Assembly (NCBI GenBank): GCA_004431415.1 | Contig: QPMI01000619.1 | Span: 1-64,000 of the forward strand | Length of the DNA: 64,000 bases | DNA from: Cyanophora paradoxa | Lineage: Eukaryota > Glaucocystophyceae > Cyanophorales > Cyanophoraceae | Direction of reading: 5' to 3' | Shown: positions 1-11,175 of the stretch, one piece after another | How positions within the stretch are numbered: position 1 is the stretch's first letter | Layout of the letters: the number at the start of each line of letters is the position of its first letter | The notes under the pieces: model-generated | Database searches by the model: none | What the model saw: only the letters and a program-made list of their open reading frames with translations | What the model was told of the DNA's origin: nothing | Program-made: the position numbers and the translations under genes

Positions 1-2
1 CC

Positions 3-316
3 TCGGGATTTGCGCTCTCAATGCGTAAATCGAGTTTTGCGCCGACGGAATGCGAACAAAGAAGACCGTAGCCGAGCGCCAGGCACGAAAGAGCTGAGCG
101 ACTCGCTAGCCGCGGAGCGGCGCGAGGCGAGCACGGGATAAGCAGCAGGCTGCAGCGAGCGTCCCGCAAGGGACTAGCTGAGCTAGCCGTTGGGCCGAGC
201 CGGCGGCTTGAAGCCGCCGAGCTCCGGGGGGTACGCTGATTCGGGGTTCCCTTCACGCCCAGCTTCGCTCGCGGCCGCTCCAGGCCACGAAGCGACCAGC
301 GGCGAAGCGAAATCGC
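3..316 (+). repeat. Split direct repeat A1 (left end of DIRS element)
   Basis: The 314 bases match 10211-10526 (316 bases). The only differences are two single-base changes in run length: one G in the run near 211 and one T in the run near 247. The match begins at TCGGGATTTGCG (position 3), the left edge of the element. Confidence 0.92.
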
Positions 317-348
317 CACAGCCAGCACTTCTAGCACGCCAGCTCACC

Positions 349-582
349 ATGTCGGCACGACCGCCGACCATCCCAGCTCTTCCGGCCACGGGCCTCCCAG
401 GCGTCAACTGGAGCCCACTAGCCGAGGATTACCTGCGGCGCAACCGCGCAGCAGCAACCGTACAGCAGTTCTGCGTAGACGGCTGGCCCGAAGGCACCCT
501 CTCACCAGCAATCCTGCCGGAATCGTCGGCGGGTGGCGGTTCCCGCTTAGATTTGGTTCCTTACTGCCACGGCGGTACGTAG
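349..582 (+). CDS. Small ORF downstream of A1, unknown (77 aa)
   Basis: An ATG at 349 opens a 77-codon frame just after the A1 repeat. The product has a non-repetitive, protein-like composition (for example WSPLAEDYLRRN and FCVDGWPEGT). I do not recognise it. It could be the true N-terminus of the gag-like protein cut off by the tandem array that follows, a short leader ORF, or chance coding in GC-rich DNA. The 583-789 stretch after it holds nothing recognisable. Confidence 0.3.
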   Translation: MSARPPTIPALPATGLPGVNWSPLAEDYLRRNRAAATVQQFCVDGWPEGTLSPAILPESSAGGGSRLDLVPYCHGGT

Positions 583-789
583 GTTCACGACCGGGCTCGC
601 CCGCCTCGCTAGCGTATAGCGAAGGCTATTCCGGGGGCCCATCGTCAATCCGCGGCCGCCGGCCTCTCTTTTCCGTTTAAGCGGCTACCGCACCTCGCCA
701 CCTGATTCCCGCGGTTGGCTGACCACCACCTGCGCGCATGTCGAGACCGCCTCGACGCGACGACCGGCCGCGCATCATCGGCGCCCCGG

Positions 790-2650
790 CGGCTTCCGCG
801 CAGGATCGCCTCGGCCCGCGTGCGCTCGCGCTGTAGGCCACCGCCGTCGATCGGGGCTGGTCTCACAACTCCCCGGCGGCCGGTGCCCGGGCCGCTCGCG
901 CGACCCGGGAGACGACGGAGTACGGTCCTCGCGTGCGCCTCGCGCTGCGGGACGGCCCGCGAGCGTGCGCGCTGTGGGCCCCGTACTCGGAGTTCGGAGG
1001 CCGCGCGCGACCCTCGCTGCGGCCCGCCCCGTCCCGACGGAGCCCGGCCGCGCCGGCGGCCGGCGAACTTCGACCAGGAGCACGGTTCTCGCGAGCACCT
1101 CGCTGCGAGACGGGCCCGCGGGCGCGTCGCGCTGTGGGCCCCCGTGCTAGGAGTTCCGGGGCCGCGTGCATTCCGCTGTGGCCCCGGGCCGCGACCGCGG
1201 CACCGGCCGCTCCCGCGGCCGGCTACTCCCAACCTGGCCTTCAACCCCGCGTGCGCCTCGCGCCGCGGGACGGCCCGCGGGCGCCTCGCGCTGCGGGCCC
1301 TCTACTCGGAGTTCAGAGGCCGGAGGCCGCGCGCGACCTTCGCTGCGGCCCGCCCCGTCCCCAACGGAGTCCGGCCGCGCCCGCGGCCGGCGAACTTCGA
1401 CTAGGAGCACGGGTCTCGCGAGCACTTCGCTGTGAGACTGCCCGCGAGCGCCCAGCGCTGTGGGTCCCGTGCACGGAGTTCCGGGGTCGCGTGCGTCCCG
1501 CTGTGACCCCGGGCTGCGACCGCGGCGCCGGCCGCCCCTGCGGCCGGCAACTCCCAACCCGGCCTTCACCCCGCGTGCGCCTCGCGCTGCGGGACGGCCC
1601 GCGGGCGCCTCGCGCTGCGGGCCCTCTTCTCGGAGTTCGGAGGCCGCGCGCGACCCTCGCTGCGGCCCACACCGTCCCCGACGGAGCCCGCCGCACCTGC
1701 GACCGGCGAACTTCGACCAGGAGCACGGGTCTCGCGAGCGCATCGCTGCGAGACCACCCGCGAGCGCCCGGCGCTGTGGGCCCAGTGCAAGGAGTTCCAG
1801 GGCCGCGCGCGTCTCGCTGTGGCCCCGGGCTGCGACCGCGGCGCCGGCCCTCCCCCTCGACCGGCAACTCCCCCCTGGCGTACAACCCCCGCGTGCGCCT
1901 CGCGCTGCGGGACGGCCCGCGGGCGCCTCGCGCTGCGGGCCCTCTACTCGGAGTTCGGAGGCCGCGCGCGACCCTCGCTGCGGCCCGCCCCGTCCCCGAC
2001 GGAGCCCGGCCGCGCCGGCGGCCGGCGAACTTCGACCAGGAGCACGAGTCTCGCGAGCGCCTCGCTGTGAGACCGCCCGCGAGCGCTCGGCGCTGTGGGC
2101 CCCGTGCAAGGAGTTCCGGGGGCCGCGTGCGTCTCGCTGTGACCCCGGGCTGCTGCGGCGGCACCGGCCCCTCCCTCGACCGGCAACTCCCCCCTGGCAT
2201 ACAACCCCCGCGTGCGCCTCGCGCTGCGGGACGGCCCGCGGGCGCCTCGCGCTGCGGCCCTCTACTCGGAGTTTGGAGCCGCGCGCGACCCTCGCTGCGG
2301 CCCGCCCCGTCCCCGACGGAGCCCGGCCGCGCCGGCGGCCGGCGAACTTCGACCAGGAGCACGGGTCTCGCGAGCGCCTCGCTGTGAGACCGCCCGCGAG
2401 CGCTCGGCGCTGTGGCCCCGTGCAAGGAGTTCCGGGGGCCGCGTGCGTCTCGCTGTGACCCCGGGCTGCTGCGGCGGCACCGGCCCCTCCCTCGGCCGGC
2501 AACTCCTACCCTGGACTTTCAACCCCGCGTGCGCCTCGCGCTGCGGGACGGCCCGCGGGCGCCTCGCGCGGCGGACCCTCTACTCGGAGTGCGGACGCCG
2601 CGCGCGGCCCTCGCTGCGGCCCGCCCCCGTCCCCGACGGAGTCCGGCCCC
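790..2650. repeat. Tandem array, about six copies of a ~320-bp GC-rich unit
   Basis: The landmark GTGCGCCTCGCGCTGCGGGA recurs, with small changes, at 933, 1251, 1575, 1893, 2212 and 2529, giving periods of 317-324 bp. The landmarks CTCGGAGTTCGGAGGCCGCG and GAACTTCGACCAGGAGCACG recur in phase with it. Copies differ by substitutions and short indels, and the stretch before 930 is a more diverged partial copy. The period is not a multiple of three and varies, so the long overlapping open frames here come from GC-rich, stop-poor repeats. The array lies inside the DIRS element between A1 and the gag-like ORF, where it may act as a promoter or leader region. Confidence 0.88.
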
Positions 2651-2739
2651 GCCAGCCAGCGCTGACGCCCCGCCCCGCGGCTGCGCCGCGGCAGCGCCGC
2701 CGCCACCGAACCCCACTAGACCCTCGCTCGGGCCTCCTC

Positions 2740-5700
2740 CCGCCACCTCGCTGCGTCGCTTACGACGATCCGCAGGCCAGAACCTGCTGGCGGCCGAGTT
2801 GCTCGACAAGTCCCCCCCTTTCACGAAGGCGGGGATGGGGGCCTGGGTCTACTGGCGCGACCTGCCGCGGCGCTCCCGCTTCCTCGCGTGCAGCAAGTTT
2901 CTCCGCCTCACCGGCTACTTCCCGCCGTTCCCCTTCGCGGGCTCTCAGACAGTCCCGCGCCTCGCGGTACGCCGCGCCGGGCACACCCTCGCAGGCGGCT
3001 CTCATTCCGCGCCAGTTCTCCGACGACCCCGAGTTCGACGCCTCGCACGCTTTTCTTGCCGTGCTCGTGCCGGTCTACGTGATCCGCGTCATCGGCCAGT
3101 CGCGCGGGTCGATCTGCGTCGCGATCCACTCCAAGGACGACTACTCGGGCCTCGAAGCCACCGGCGTCAACCTCGCCGACCTGGGCATCACCCAGGAGGA
3201 GTGGGGCACACTCCACTCCCGCCTCGGCGACGTCCCCACGGTCCTTCACGCCCTCCGGGCCTTCGGTCCCACCGGCGCGCGCCAGCTCGAGCTCTTCGAG
3301 TTCCACACGCTGGCCTACCCGCTCGGCGTTCCGCTCGTCTTCCCGGCCGCGAGTTTTGACGACGACGCGGCCTGGCGGTACGCCGGCGCGGCGCGTTTTT
3401 TCTTCCTCTTCTCCCGCCGGCTCACCACGGACACACAGCGTCACGCACGAACTCCTGCCGTGGGAATTCGCGGCCGGCCTCGCGGGCGCCGGCATGATCC
3501 ACGCCTGGCTTCACGACTCGGTACGGCCGCGGTCGCTCTCCCGCCGAACCGACCTCACGGCCTTGCAGGAGAAACAGAAGTTCTCCAAGACGTTTGGAAC
3601 CGGCCTGCAGCCCTGGTTCCGCGACTTCGTGCGGGCCTTCACCGGGCAAGAACAGGGCGCGGCCTCCGGCATCGCGGAGCTGCGCACCGCCCTGCGCAAC
3701 GACTACGCCGCCGCCCTTGGCCTGTGCCCCGGCCCGTCGCGGGCCGCACCGTCCCGCTCCTGGCCGGCAAGCCTTCAGCCGCTGGACCTGCCCGACAGCG
3801 AGGTCCGCCTGAACCGCCCTCGCCCGGCACCCCTCGCTACACCTCACTCCGGCGTAGATTCCATGGGACCAGCTCGTTGAGCCTTGGGGTCTCGCGGAGA
3901 CGCACTTCCATCTCGGGGCGATCGAGGAGGCCTGGAACTCCCCGGGCAGGAAGGGCCGTAGCCTCTACGCTCGGCCCGCCCGCGGGTCAACTCGGCTGCG
4001 CAAACCAGCGGCCGACGTCATCGACGTCGACGCCGGCGCCGACGCTCCGGCTCCCGCCGAGCCGGACGCCCCCGCCTCGGGCTCCGCCCCCGGCGCCTCC
4101 AGCTCGTCCGCCCCGCCACCGGCGCCGGCGAAGCGCTCGCTTCCTCCGACGGGACGGAAGCGCGTACCGCCCCCGCTGAAGGCGGCGGACGCCGCGACCG
4201 GCGGCGAAGGCTCGGCCCCGCCTCCGGCGGAGAAGCCGAAGAAGAAGACGAAGGCGCCGGCGCAGCCGCGCCGCACGGCTCCGCCCAAGCCCGCCTCCTC
4301 CGCCGAGGAGGAGGCGCCTGAGGAGCCGGCCCCGCGCCCGGCCAAGCCGGCGAAGCGCAAGCGCCGCCCGGTCGTCCCGGAAGACGACTTCTCCGACGAC
4401 GACTGGGGCCCGCCCCAGCGGCGCCGCGCGGCCTCACCCCCGCCACCCGCTTCGGGCGACGAGGGCGAGGAGTCCGAAGACGACTCGGACCCCGACCCGG
4501 AGCCCAAGGTCGTGGCGGCCGCCCCGAAGCGGCGCTCCGCCACCAAGGAGATCGTGCGGCTCCACCGCCCCTCACGGGTTCGCCCCGTACCCCGCCTCGC
4601 CGCGCGCCTCTCACGCTGCGGCAGAGTCCGAGCGCCTGGCCGCCATCCAGCGCTCCCGCGAGGAGGCCCAGGCCGCCGCCGGCGCGAAACCGCTCGCGGC
4701 GGCCGCCCGCCATCTGCTGGCCGTCCTCCCGCCCCCGTCGGCAACACCCGCGGCGCAGCCCGCCCCGCACTATGCGCCCCACGCCGCCACCCGGCCCGGC
4801 CAGGCGCCGCCCCAGCCACCGGCCGGGCCCCCGTTCGTCCCACCGGCTGACCCCTGGGCCGCCACGCGCGCGGCGCTGCTGGCGGGCAACGGCCCGCCGG
4901 ACCTCGTCTGGCTCGCCCAGCACGCCGCGGCCGCCGCATCGCCCGCGACGGGAACGTGGGCCCCACAGGCCGGCTTCCAGCTTGCCGCACCGACCCCCGC
5001 AATCGCCGCGGGGACAGCCCCGCCCAGACCGGGCCCCCGGCCGGCGCCGCTGCAGCCGGGGACGCGCAGAACCAGCGCGACCACCGCGAGTCGCGCCGCG
5101 ATCGCGCCAAGGACCGGCCCGCCGGCAAGGACCGCCGCAAGTCCTCGCCGGCAACCAAGTCGGCCGGCAGCAAGCGCGCCCGCTCCGCCTCCCCGCCCCC
5201 GAGCCGGAAGTCCGCCGCGTCCGGCGACCCGTCCGACGCGGACGACTCCAGCTCCGCCTCGTCGGGCGCCAGCCTCCCCGAGTCAGATTCCGACTCCTCC
5301 TCCGAGGCCTCCGCCGTTCCCTCGCGGAAGGAGACGAAGCGGGCAAAGCCGTCGGCCGCGGAGCCGACTGGCCGCCTCCCGGCCGACCTCGTTCGCCCCG
5401 CCAACCTCGTCGGCCTCCAGCTGCCCGCCGCGGAGACTGGCCTGCACACCGCGGCCACCGAGCTCGCCGAGCGCCTCCGCCAGATCGAGCAGGGCTTCAC
5501 CAACTACCTCATGCCCGGCGGCAACAACATCGCGGGCAGCGCCGCCGGCGCGGTCGATCGCCAAGTCGCGCCCATGATCGCGAACTTCGGCCTCTTCTGC
5601 ATCCGGGAGACGCTCGAGTTCTGCTGGGCCCTCGTGACGCAAGGGCTCGCCCAGGCCAACGTGCAGAACGCCATCGGCCTCGTCGCGCGCATCGGCGAGA

Positions 5701-6289
5701 TCCGCGCCCGCATGCCGGGCGGCGCCTGTGGCCGCAACGGCGAGCTCCTCCGCGAGTGGGACGCCCTCACGCGGCCGCTGTACCACCGCCTGCGGGAGGC
5801 CGTCCGCGCTCTCTCGGTCCTCCGGGCCTACATGCGGCCCTCCGCGGACCTCACTCGCTCTCTCAACCAGGCGGGCCAGGCGGTCGCGGCCTGGCCCGAC
5901 TCGGCGAAGCTCCTGCGCAGCTCCTCCGGCCGCGGCACGTCGTCGTTCCTGCAGAACCCGCCCCTCGGCCCTCACGAGCTGCGCAAGTTTGACAAGCAGG
6001 CGACCGCCACCCTCGCGGTCGGCACGCCCGAGGCCATGACGGCCGCCTTCCTGGCCGCCGGAGGTTCCCTCCCGCCCGCTCTTCCGAGACCTTCCATCGA
6101 CGCCTCGCGCAAGCAGGCTCGGAGCGCCGCGAGCGCCGCGAGCGCGGCGGCCGGAAGCACGGCCGCGGCGCCAAGCAGCTCCGCGCGCGCGCCGCCGACG
6201 ACGAGGAGCCCAAGGACCGCGGGGACTCCGACGAGGACCGCCCCAAGAAGGGCAAGAAGCCCAAGGGCGGCAAGCGCGGCAAGGACTAG
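2740..6289 (+). pseudogene. Gag-like ORF1 of the DIRS element, frame-disrupted
   Basis: Protein-like sequence runs through several frames and ends at a TAG at 6287-6289. The first convincing stretch is around 2780-2990 (AGMGAWVYWRDLPRR). It shifts frame near 3000 into AVLVPVYVIRVIGQS (to about 3420), again near 3430 (HELLPWEFAAGLAGAG, to about 3760), then into a Pro/Ala/Lys-rich low-complexity linker with acidic patches. A well-behaved helical region follows (5370-6100, ELAERLRQIEQGF) and then a Lys-rich tail (KKGKKPKGGKRGKD). This is the layout of a retrotransposon nucleocapsid protein: structured blocks, disordered linker, basic tail. I see no zinc knuckle. It precedes the RT ORF by about 100 bases. 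At least five single-base frameshifts are needed to read it through, and they may be sequencing errors. Confidence 0.6.
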
Positions 6290-6392
6290 CCCGCCCGCCC
6301 CTCCGTCCGCGGCTCCCCCGTCGATCCCCGCGTCGCCCCCAGCCGCTCCCGGGCCTGCGAGCCCGTTCCCCCGTCGTGTACCCGCGTGTACA

Positions 6393-8457
6393 ATGCCACC
6401 AGGCATTTCCACCCCCGATCCGTTCGAGCGCTTGCGCCGCCTGGTGGCGGCGCACGGGACCCGGGCCGTACGATTTCGCGGGCGCCGCGGCTCGTTTCCG
6501 AGCGGGGCAGCTCCAGGACCACGCGCACAACTGGCGCGCCTTCTTCCGCCGCGCCGGCACGCAGTTGCCGTCCTGGGTGGGCATCGTGATTAGCAAGGGG
6601 CTGCGCCTGCCGCTCCAGACCCTGAACGGCATGCCGGTCGCGTCCCCGCTGGACCTACCCCGGATCCGTCCCGAAGGGCCGCGCCACTCGTGCTACCGCA
6701 CGCCGGAGCACACCGCGTTCGTCGACCGCGAGGCCGCGAGCATGCTCGCCCTCGGCGTCACGCGCGTCGCGACCGAGGAGGACATCCGCCTGATCCGGCA
6801 CCGGGCCTCGCTCCTCGTGGTCGACAAGGCCGGCCCGGACAAATTCCGCCTCTGCCTCGACGCGACGCCGGTGAACCCGTTCATCCGGCTGCCGACCTTC
6901 CGGTACCAGACGCTCGACGAGGTTGCGTCGTACCTCACGCCCGGCTGCTGGCTCGTGAAGTTCGACCTCAAAAAGGGCTATTACCACATCGCCCTCGAGC
7001 CGAGCACGCAGCGCCTGCTCTCTTTCGAGTGGCGAGGCATCCTGTACGTCTACCAGGCGCTCTGCTTCGGCGTGAACATCGCGTGCTTCGCGTTCACGAA
7101 GTTCACGCGCGCGTTCGCGAAGTACTGGGCCGCCCTCGGGGTCAAGCTCTGCACGTACATCGACGACGGGCTGTTCATCTGCCCGTCCCGCGAAATCGCG
7201 GAGCTCGTGTCGATGCACCTGCGGGCGATCGCGCCCGACCTCGGCATCACGTTCTCCGAGAAATCGGACTTCACGCCGACCCAGCTCACGGAGTACCTGG
7301 GCATCGTGATCGACGTGCGCCCCGAGTCCGGCGTTTTCGCGGTCACCGCGAAAAAGGTCGCAAAAACCCTCGCGCGCGTCGACGAGGCGCTCGACCAGCC
7401 CTCCGTCTCGGCCCGCCGGCTCCAGAAGCTCGCCGGCTCCCTCATCGCCCTCCGCATGGCCTTCCCCGCGGTCCGCCTCATGACCCGGCCCCTGTTCGGC
7501 CTCATGTCGACCGCGGACGCGCTCGCCGACCCGTCCAACGAGTCGCTGGTCACGATCGAGGGCCCGCGCGCGAGTGCCTCGAGTGGCTGCGCGCCGCCCT
7601 CCGCCGCGGCTCGCCCCGGAGCACCCGATCTGGACGCCGCGGTCCTTCTACCGGCTGTTCACCGACGCCTCCGGCTACGGCTACGCCGCCTTCCTTGACA
7701 AGGCGGTGTCCTTCGACGCCGGCGCCACGCGCCAGCGCGAGGCGTGGTCCGTGTTCGGCACGTTCCCGGCGTCCCTGCGCGCCTCCGACGGCCCCATGAA
7801 GGCCGGCGACACGAGCAGCAACGAGCGCGAACTCCGCGCCATCGTCGCCGCGGCGGACGACCTGTTCCCCCTGCTCCCCGCGGGCGCGCACGTCCTCATC
7901 CGCTGCGACAACCGCTCGGCGGTCGCCGCCGTGGCGCGCGGGGGCGGCTCCGCCCGCCTCTTCGACCTGAGCGTCCGCCTCTGGCACCGCTGCGCGGCCC
8001 TCGGCGTGTCCATCACCGCCCGGCACCTGCCGGGCGAGGCCAACGTCTTCGCCGACCGCGGCTCGCGCGACGGCGCCCGCGCCCCGGCTCTGAACCGCTC
8101 CCTCCTCGAGCGGTGCCGACGCCTCCTCGGTCAGCGCGCGGCCGCCCACCACCACGTCGCCTTCGAGGACGACCTCTGGTTGGGCGACTTCCGCCCCGCG
8201 GAGCCGACCGTCCTGACGGTCGACTCTCGCCTCCGCCCGGCGCTGATCGCCTCGCTCCGCGATCGCCCGGCCTCGGCCCCCTCGGCCTCCTCCTCCCCGT
8301 CCAGCCCAGCACGACCTGGTCGGTCGCGCTGGGGGACCTTCGCGCCCGCGGCGCCTCCGTCGCCCCGCTCGCCGACCTTCCCCCCCATGTCTTCTTCTCC
8401 GGGAGCATAGGCCTGGGCTCGTCCCCGTGGCCGCTCGAGCTGACCTTCTGGTCGTAG
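6393..8457 (+). CDS. Reverse transcriptase-RNase H of the DIRS element (ORF2, frameshifted)
   Basis: The product copies element RNA to DNA. ATG at 6393 starts MPPGISTPDPFERLRRL, and the frame shifts near 6460. RT fingers and palm follow: FRLCLDATPVNPFI, the first catalytic Asp in WLVKFDLKKGYYHIAL, and the metal-binding YIDDG box at about 7159-7173. The thumb ends near 7540. Two more shifts (near 7565 and 7615) lead into RNase H: FTDASGYGY (Asp), SSNERELRAI (Glu), IRCDNRSAV (Asp) and the last Asp in GEANVFADRGSR. A frame change near 8270 leads to a tail ending with TAG at 8455-8457 (LTFWS). The shift near 7565 fits loss of one G from a CCGG. The RT is of the DIRS type, and the neighbouring recombinase confirms this. 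Confidence 0.85.
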
Positions 8458-9423
8458 AGCCGAACGTGGCGGCGGAGGAGCTCGCCGACTGGCAGGGGGC
8501 CGCTTTCGCGCCCCGCACCACGGCGGGGCAGCGGCGTGCGGCGCGCCGGTACTTCGCGTTCACCGCCCGCCACGACCTGGCGCCGGCGGCCGAGCGCTCC
8601 GTCCTCCTCTTTCTGGCCGATGCGACCGCCAGCCACCGCCGCACGGCGGGGGCAGACCTCGCCCCGAGCACCATCGGCGGCCTGGCGGCCCACATCTGGC
8701 GCGAGCTCAAGCTGCGGGGCCTGGTGGACCCCGCCCAGCCGCGCTCGTTCATGTACCAGACGGCCTGGCGCGGCATGAAGCGCCGCCTGGGCCGACCCGT
8801 CCAGCAGCGCCGCGCGCTCCTGCCCGGCGACGTCCGGGCCTGGTTCGCCACCTCCTCCTTCGGCAACCGCGCCCCGGCGCAGCGACTCCGCGACGCCGCG
8901 CTGCTCGCCGTCGGCATCGCCGGGTTCCTGCGAGGCGCAGAGCTCGTCGCCCTTCGAATGGGCGACGTCACGTGCGAGACGGAACCGTCCCCTCGCATCG
9001 CCCTGCACGTCCGGCGCTCGAAGACCGACCAGGAGGCACGCGGCGCCGTCGTCTACCTGACGCCCGCCCGCCACAGTCCGTCCTGCCCCGTGCGACTGCT
9101 CGCGTCCCACCTGAGCGAGAACCGGGCCGACGCCCGGCCACGGCCCCACTATTCCCGCGTCTCTCCGACCCGTCGACCGCGGTCACCGCCGGCTTCCTAC
9201 GGCGCCTGGTGAAGGAGGTGGCCGGCGCGGTCGGCCACGACCCCGCGGACTTCTCCGGGCACAGCCTCCGCCGCGGCGGCGCCACGGCTGCGGCCCGCCG
9301 CGGCCTGCCGGCGACCTGGATCCGCCGTCACGGTCGTTGGGCCCTGTACTCCTCGGTTCCCCAGGGGTACATCGAGGATTACCTGTTCCTCCTCTCCTCC
9401 GACCTCGCCGACCTCGGCTTTTA
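8427..9423 (+). CDS. Tyrosine recombinase of the DIRS element (ORF3, one frameshift)
   Basis: The protein is expected to integrate the circular DNA intermediate by strand exchange. An N-terminal core-binding region (about 8460-8830) is followed by the catalytic domain: Arg in GFLRGAELVALRMGDV, Lys in RRSKTDQEA, the His-x-x-Arg box in GHSLRRGGAT, His/Trp in RRHGRW, and the Tyr nucleophile in SVPQGYIEDY, shortly before the TAG at 9421-9423. All catalytic positions are present. One frame change between about 9120 and 9150 separates the Lys from the His-Arg box. No ATG begins the frame. It overlaps the end of the RT-RNase H frame, so it may be made by readthrough, frameshift or splicing. Confidence 0.88.
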
Positions 9424-9657
9424 GCCCGGCGTTGTAGCGTGTAAAAATGCATTCACGGTTAGCCGTACTGGCAATCGAGAATGACACGCGAGGGCCCGCG
9501 CGGTGCGCGGGCGGGGAAGGATAGGGAGCGGGGGATGCGGAGCCGGAGGGGAAGGGGGGCTCATAAAGGGCCCCGCTCTTTTCCCCCCCGGCCGCTCCAG
9601 CGTTTTATGCTTGGTGCAATGTATGCTATTCTGGCTGGCTGTGACCTGACTCTTGTT
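9424..9657. other. Short spacer between recombinase and repeat B1
   Basis: This is the region downstream of the recombinase stop. It holds a GC-rich stretch around 9490-9600 and an AT-richer end. I see no gene in it. It probably contributes the 3' untranslated part of the element transcript. Confidence 0.5.
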
Positions 9658-10213
9658 TGGTAGGGGGTACTGCATTCGTGCTGCGTTCGCTACGCTCACC
9701 CCCGCGGCCTCCGGCGGCGGTACCCGGCTTCGGATCCCCGAACCCGGAAGAAACCGCGTACCCCTCCCCGGGGTACGCTGTTCGCCCCAACCGGCCCACA
9801 AGGCGCGGCCCGAGGCCGAACGCGTACCCGGAGAGGGTACGGCGTCAGAGCGGCCCCGATCAAGTGTACCCCGAGCGGGGTACCCGATCGGCCCCGCGAC
9901 GGCCCCGAGAGGAGTACCCCGAGCGGGGTACACCGTCTCGACCCGCAACGGCCCTCCCCGGGGTACAGGCGCCTAGCGCGCTTACCCCGGAGAGTTCTTG
10001 TTCCGGAACTCGCAAGGGCGAGGCCGGAATGGCATACGGCGATCCGCCCTGGTCGATCGCCAACGTATTATGATACGTGGTTCCCGGGAAAGCAGCCTTG
10101 AGCTGCCGTACCTCAGGGCCCAACCTGATGCGCTATCCCGTGCATCTAGCTAAGTAGTGCCAGGCGTAAGATAGCTAGGTCTTCTGCATTCGAATGAAGC
10201 GAGGCGTAAATCG
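9658..10213 (+). repeat. Split direct repeat B1
   Basis: The 556 bases match 11176-11729 (554 bases). By eye the copies differ at six places. Each is one base more or less in a C or G run, there are no substitutions, and the net difference of two bases accounts for the lengths. The repeat carries several GTACCCC...GGGGTAC inverted-repeat boxes (9770-9950) and ends in TCG, which is also the first trinucleotide of A2. Confidence 0.93.
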
Positions 10214-10526
10214 GGATTTGCGCTCTCAATGCGTAAATCGAGTTTTGCGCCGACGGAATGCGAACAAAGAAGACCGTAGCCGAGCGCCAGGCACGAAAGA
10301 GCTGAGCGACTCGCTAGCCGCGGAGCGGCGCGAGGCGAGCACGGGATAAGCAGCAGGCTGCAGCGAGCGTCCCGCAAGGGACTAGCTGAGCTAGCCGTTG
10401 GGCCGAGCCGGCGGGCTTGAAGCCGCCGAGCTCCGGGGGGTACGCTGATTCGGGGTTTCCCTTCACGCCCAGCTTCGCTCGCGGCCGCTCCAGGCCACGA
10501 AGCGACCAGCGGCGAAGCGAAATCGC
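10211..10526 (+). repeat. Split direct repeat A2
   Basis: This is the second copy of A1 (3-316), fused directly to the end of B1 as required for the split direct repeat replication model. Identity stops after AATCGC at 10526. Confidence 0.92.
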
Positions 10527-11175
10527 TCCCGCCCACCTCCCGCGATTTTTCCTTCCGGGGCGCCGAACCTCGCCACCCAGCGAGCCCCGGCGCCTCGAAA
10601 AGTTCGCGCAAAAAAGGCAATGCATACGGCGACCAGCGCCAGCGTTCGCCGAGGGTATTATAATACGTGGTTCCTTGTCGTCTCCTGTGCACACGGTTCC
10701 GGATGTTACTCCCGCTCGGTGCCGGCCACCAGCGCGGACGTGGTCGTGCACAGCTGATCCGTGGTAATTTACAATAGTCCCGTCGAAGATTCGGGCACGA
10801 ACCGCGCAGACTCGGTGTACCGGTCGTCATTCGTTTTCCACGCGCGTCCGCTGGACCCACTTGTGCCGGGCCGGGGTCCAGCGCGCCCCCAAGAAACAGT
10901 CGCGCGGCTTCGTGGAGAATCTCGGGTTTCACCGCTGGGTTTTACCCTGTTTTTCCTCTGGACCCGCGGGTGCCGAGCCGGGGTCCAGCGCGCATGACCG
11001 TTACGCGGTTTTTCCCGCGGTAACTTGCTGGGTTTTCGAGTCTGCCGCCCCGGCGCGGGGGGAGACTTCGCGCATGTTTCGGAGTCCTGTTGGTTTTTGA
11101 TGAGCCTCGGTTGTCGTATGTCGTACGACCCCTTGGTCTCATGGTCGTCTGCGGACGACGGACACGCTATGCGCG
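10527..11175. other. Spacer between A2 and B2 with an imperfect ~115-bp duplication
   Basis: No gene is visible. Two related blocks occur: CTGGACCCACTTGTGCCGGG near 10851 and CTGGACCCGCGGGTGCCGAG near 10967. Each is followed by GGGGTCCAGCGCGC and then a GGGTTTT-containing tail, giving a degenerate tandem duplication. A TATTATAATACGTGGTTCC box near 10656 echoes TATTATGATACGTGGTTCC in repeat B, so the spacer shares ancestry with B. Confidence 0.6.

Noticed and set aside
645-2502. Long overlapping open frames on both strands (up to 484 codons).
   Set aside because: They arise from the ~320-bp GC-rich tandem array. The products are Arg/Pro/Ala-rich repeats in every frame, and the period is not a multiple of three.
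3965-6632. Long minus-strand frames of 442-512 codons opposite the gag-like ORF.
   Set aside because: They are shadow frames in GC-rich coding DNA. The plus strand carries the structured protein and sits upstream of RT.
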